From: Halococcus qingdaonensis
GTDB lineage: Archaea; Halobacteriota; Halobacteria; Halobacteriales; Halococcaceae
Direction of reading: 5' to 3'
Length of the DNA stretch: 64,000 nucleotides
Assembly: GCF_024508235.1 (NCBI RefSeq)
Contig: NZ_CP101943.1
Coordinates: forward strand, 2,019,112 to 2,083,111
The notes below the pieces were generated by a model that did no database searches, was not told the DNA's origin, and worked only from the letters and a program-made list of their open reading frames with translations. Every line of letters begins with the position of its first letter. Position 1 is the first letter of the stretch. The translations under genes and the position numbers were made by a program. Below are positions 63,017 to 64,000 of this stretch, in pieces.

Positions 63017-63657
63017 TGCGCTACGATCTCCAGGTCCACACCGATGCGTCACCGTGTTCAGCCACACCACCGAAAAAGGTCGCCGCAGCTGCTGCAGATG
63101 CCGGGCTCGACGGCATCGTCGTGACCGATCACGACACGCTCGCGAACGTCGGCCGCGTCCGCGAGCACGCGCCAGCAGGGTTGGACGTCGTCTCGGGCGT
63201 CGAGGTGACGACCACGCAGGGCCACCTGCTCGGCATCGATATCGAGGAAGCCCCGAACAAGACGGACCCGCTGACGGTCATCGACGAGATTCACGAACAG
63301 GACGGGATCGCGGTGCTCTCCCATCCGTTCGACACGATGCGACAGTTCTACGACCGGGATCTCCCGGCGATCGCGGCGGCGGTCGACGGCGTCGAAGCGA
63401 CGAACTCCCGGTGTGTGCGCCCGCTGTTCAACCGGCAGGCGCGCGCGTTCGCTGCCCATCACGGGCTGGCGATCACGGGCGGCAGCGACGCCCACTTCCC
63501 GATGGAGGTCGGGCGCGCGGCGACCGAGTTCGAGGGTTCGCTCCGCGAGGCGATTCGTGAGGGAACGACGACGCCGTGCGGGCACGGGCGCTATCTCTCG
63601 GGTCACGTCGCCACGAAGGTCCAGCAGGCGCGACGAGCGATCGGAGGGCTGCGATGA
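63016..63657 (+). CDS. PHP-domain phosphoesterase
   Basis: A 213-residue protein starting MRYDLQVHTDASPCS, with metal ligands in LQVHTD, VVTDHDTL, LSHPFD and GSDAHFP, the four conserved PHP motifs. It overlaps both neighbours by a few bases, so it belongs to the prenyltransferase operon and may process a phosphorylated intermediate of that pathway. The substrate is unknown. Confidence 0.88.
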   Translation: MRYDLQVHTDASPCSATPPKKVAAAAADAGLDGIVVTDHDTLANVGRVREHAPAGLDVVSGVEVTTTQGHLLGIDIEEAPNKTDPLTVIDEIHEQDGIAVLSHPFDTMRQFYDRDLPAIAAAVDGVEATNSRCVRPLFNRQARAFAAHHGLAITGGSDAHFPMEVGRAATEFEGSLREAIREGTTTPCGHGRYLSGHVATKVQQARRAIGGLR

Positions 63658-64000
63658 GCGACTCCCTGGGGACGGGGAGCGAGGCCGACGAATCGACGGG
63701 TCGCATCCGACAGCTCGTGAGCGACCACGGCGTCTGGGTGACGGCGGTGTTGACCGTGGTGGTGTTCGCGGCGCTGTTCGTCCTCGCCGACGCCGAAAAG
63801 GTGATCGCGGCTTTCTCGGAATTCGAGCTCTGGGCGTTCGGCGCAGTCGTTCTTCTGACGACCGTCGGCTACGGCTTTCGCTTCGCCAAGTGGGAGTTCT
63901 ACCTGCGCGAACTCGACGTCCACGTCCCCCTGAAGACGAGTCTCACCGTCTTCTTCAGCGGGCTGATGATGGTCGTCACGCCAGGAAAGGCCGGCGAGGT
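63654..64000 (+). CDS. Flippase-like membrane protein (UPF0104/LPG synthase TM region), partial
   Basis: The ATG at 63654 starts MSDSLGTGSEADEST and the visible 115 residues contain helices at about 28-46 and 56-75 and the conserved segment FFSGLMMVVTPGKAGEV, characteristic of the lysylphosphatidylglycerol-synthase TM (flippase-like) family. It runs off the window end. With UbiA and PHP it may form a polyprenyl-sugar synthesis and translocation operon. Confidence 0.85.
   Translation, partial: MSDSLGTGSEADESTGRIRQLVSDHGVWVTAVLTVVVFAALFVLADAEKVIAAFSEFELWAFGAVVLLTTVGYGFRFAKWEFYLRELDVHVPLKTSLTVFFSGLMMVVTPGKAGE

Noticed and set aside
1-64000. CRISPR array or cas genes
   Set aside because: No regularly spaced direct repeats were seen. 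The only Cas4-like sequence is the nuclease domain of the Dna2-type protein.

Overview
The window is chromosomal DNA of a halophilic archaeon (class Halobacteria). The evidence is the GC-rich coding sequence, the acidic proteins, archaeal information-processing genes (RqcH, Pelota, Elp3, Dna2-type nuclease-helicase, RPA), a Tat lipoprotein signal on the binding protein, haloarchaeal insertion sequences (an ISH6-type copy) and GTP cyclohydrolase III. The genus cannot be fixed from the sequence alone.

Positions 1-15,650 form a degraded, mobile-element-rich region. It holds a frameshifted RPA gene, small zinc-ribbon and winged-helix genes, a transposase truncated by an ISH6-type element (4728-6194), a cytochrome P450 with a convergent alcohol dehydrogenase, a small element made of an AbrB-like gene plus a serine recombinase (11532-12599) with a 90-bp deletion derivative at 8026-8115, a 2-kb DDE insertion sequence (12634-14626) and a truncated tyrosine integrase. 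Two inverted copies of a 105-bp MITE (6338-6442 and 15546-15651) bracket much of it. The second copy lies exactly between the broken integrase and a broken dppB, so it marks the junction with the more ordinary chromosome.

Positions 15,650-25,000 carry a peptide ABC transporter (dppB truncated and divergent from dppCDF), a CoA-disulfide-reductase-like flavoprotein and three membrane proteins (DUF2270, CcdA, YIP1-like).

Positions 25,000-28,700 are the most unusual part. A secreted DUF1102-like protein is followed by a 532-residue protein with the same exported N-terminal domain, a low-complexity linker, a pre-toxin-like hydrophobic segment and a unique C-terminal domain. Next come two tandem paralogous three-helix membrane proteins, and then an orphan fragment homologous to the last 65 residues of the large protein. 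This is the layout of a polymorphic toxin with duplicated immunity genes and a displaced toxin-tail cassette, here attached to a surface-filament-type domain. The small genes are visibly AT-rich compared with their surroundings.

Positions 28,700-64,000 are mostly core genes: a RecJ-like DHH protein, Elp3, a FAD oxidoreductase, RqcH-Pelota (ribosome rescue), an MBL hydrolase, a membrane-anchored propeller protein, a Dna2-like nuclease-helicase, a DUF5684-like gene split by an IS5-type insertion with a visible target duplication, a sugar nucleotidylyltransferase, oxidoreductases, CobW, a frameshifted acetoacetyl-CoA reductase-like gene, tRNA-Thr(TGT), a GNAT-pgk pair, a complete branched-chain amino-acid ABC transporter (livHMGF plus the convergent binding protein), a CBS protein, GTP cyclohydrolase III, a winged-helix/PemK toxin-antitoxin pair, a nucleotide-sugar epimerase, and an operon of UbiA prenyltransferase, PHP phosphoesterase and flippase-like protein that runs off the end.
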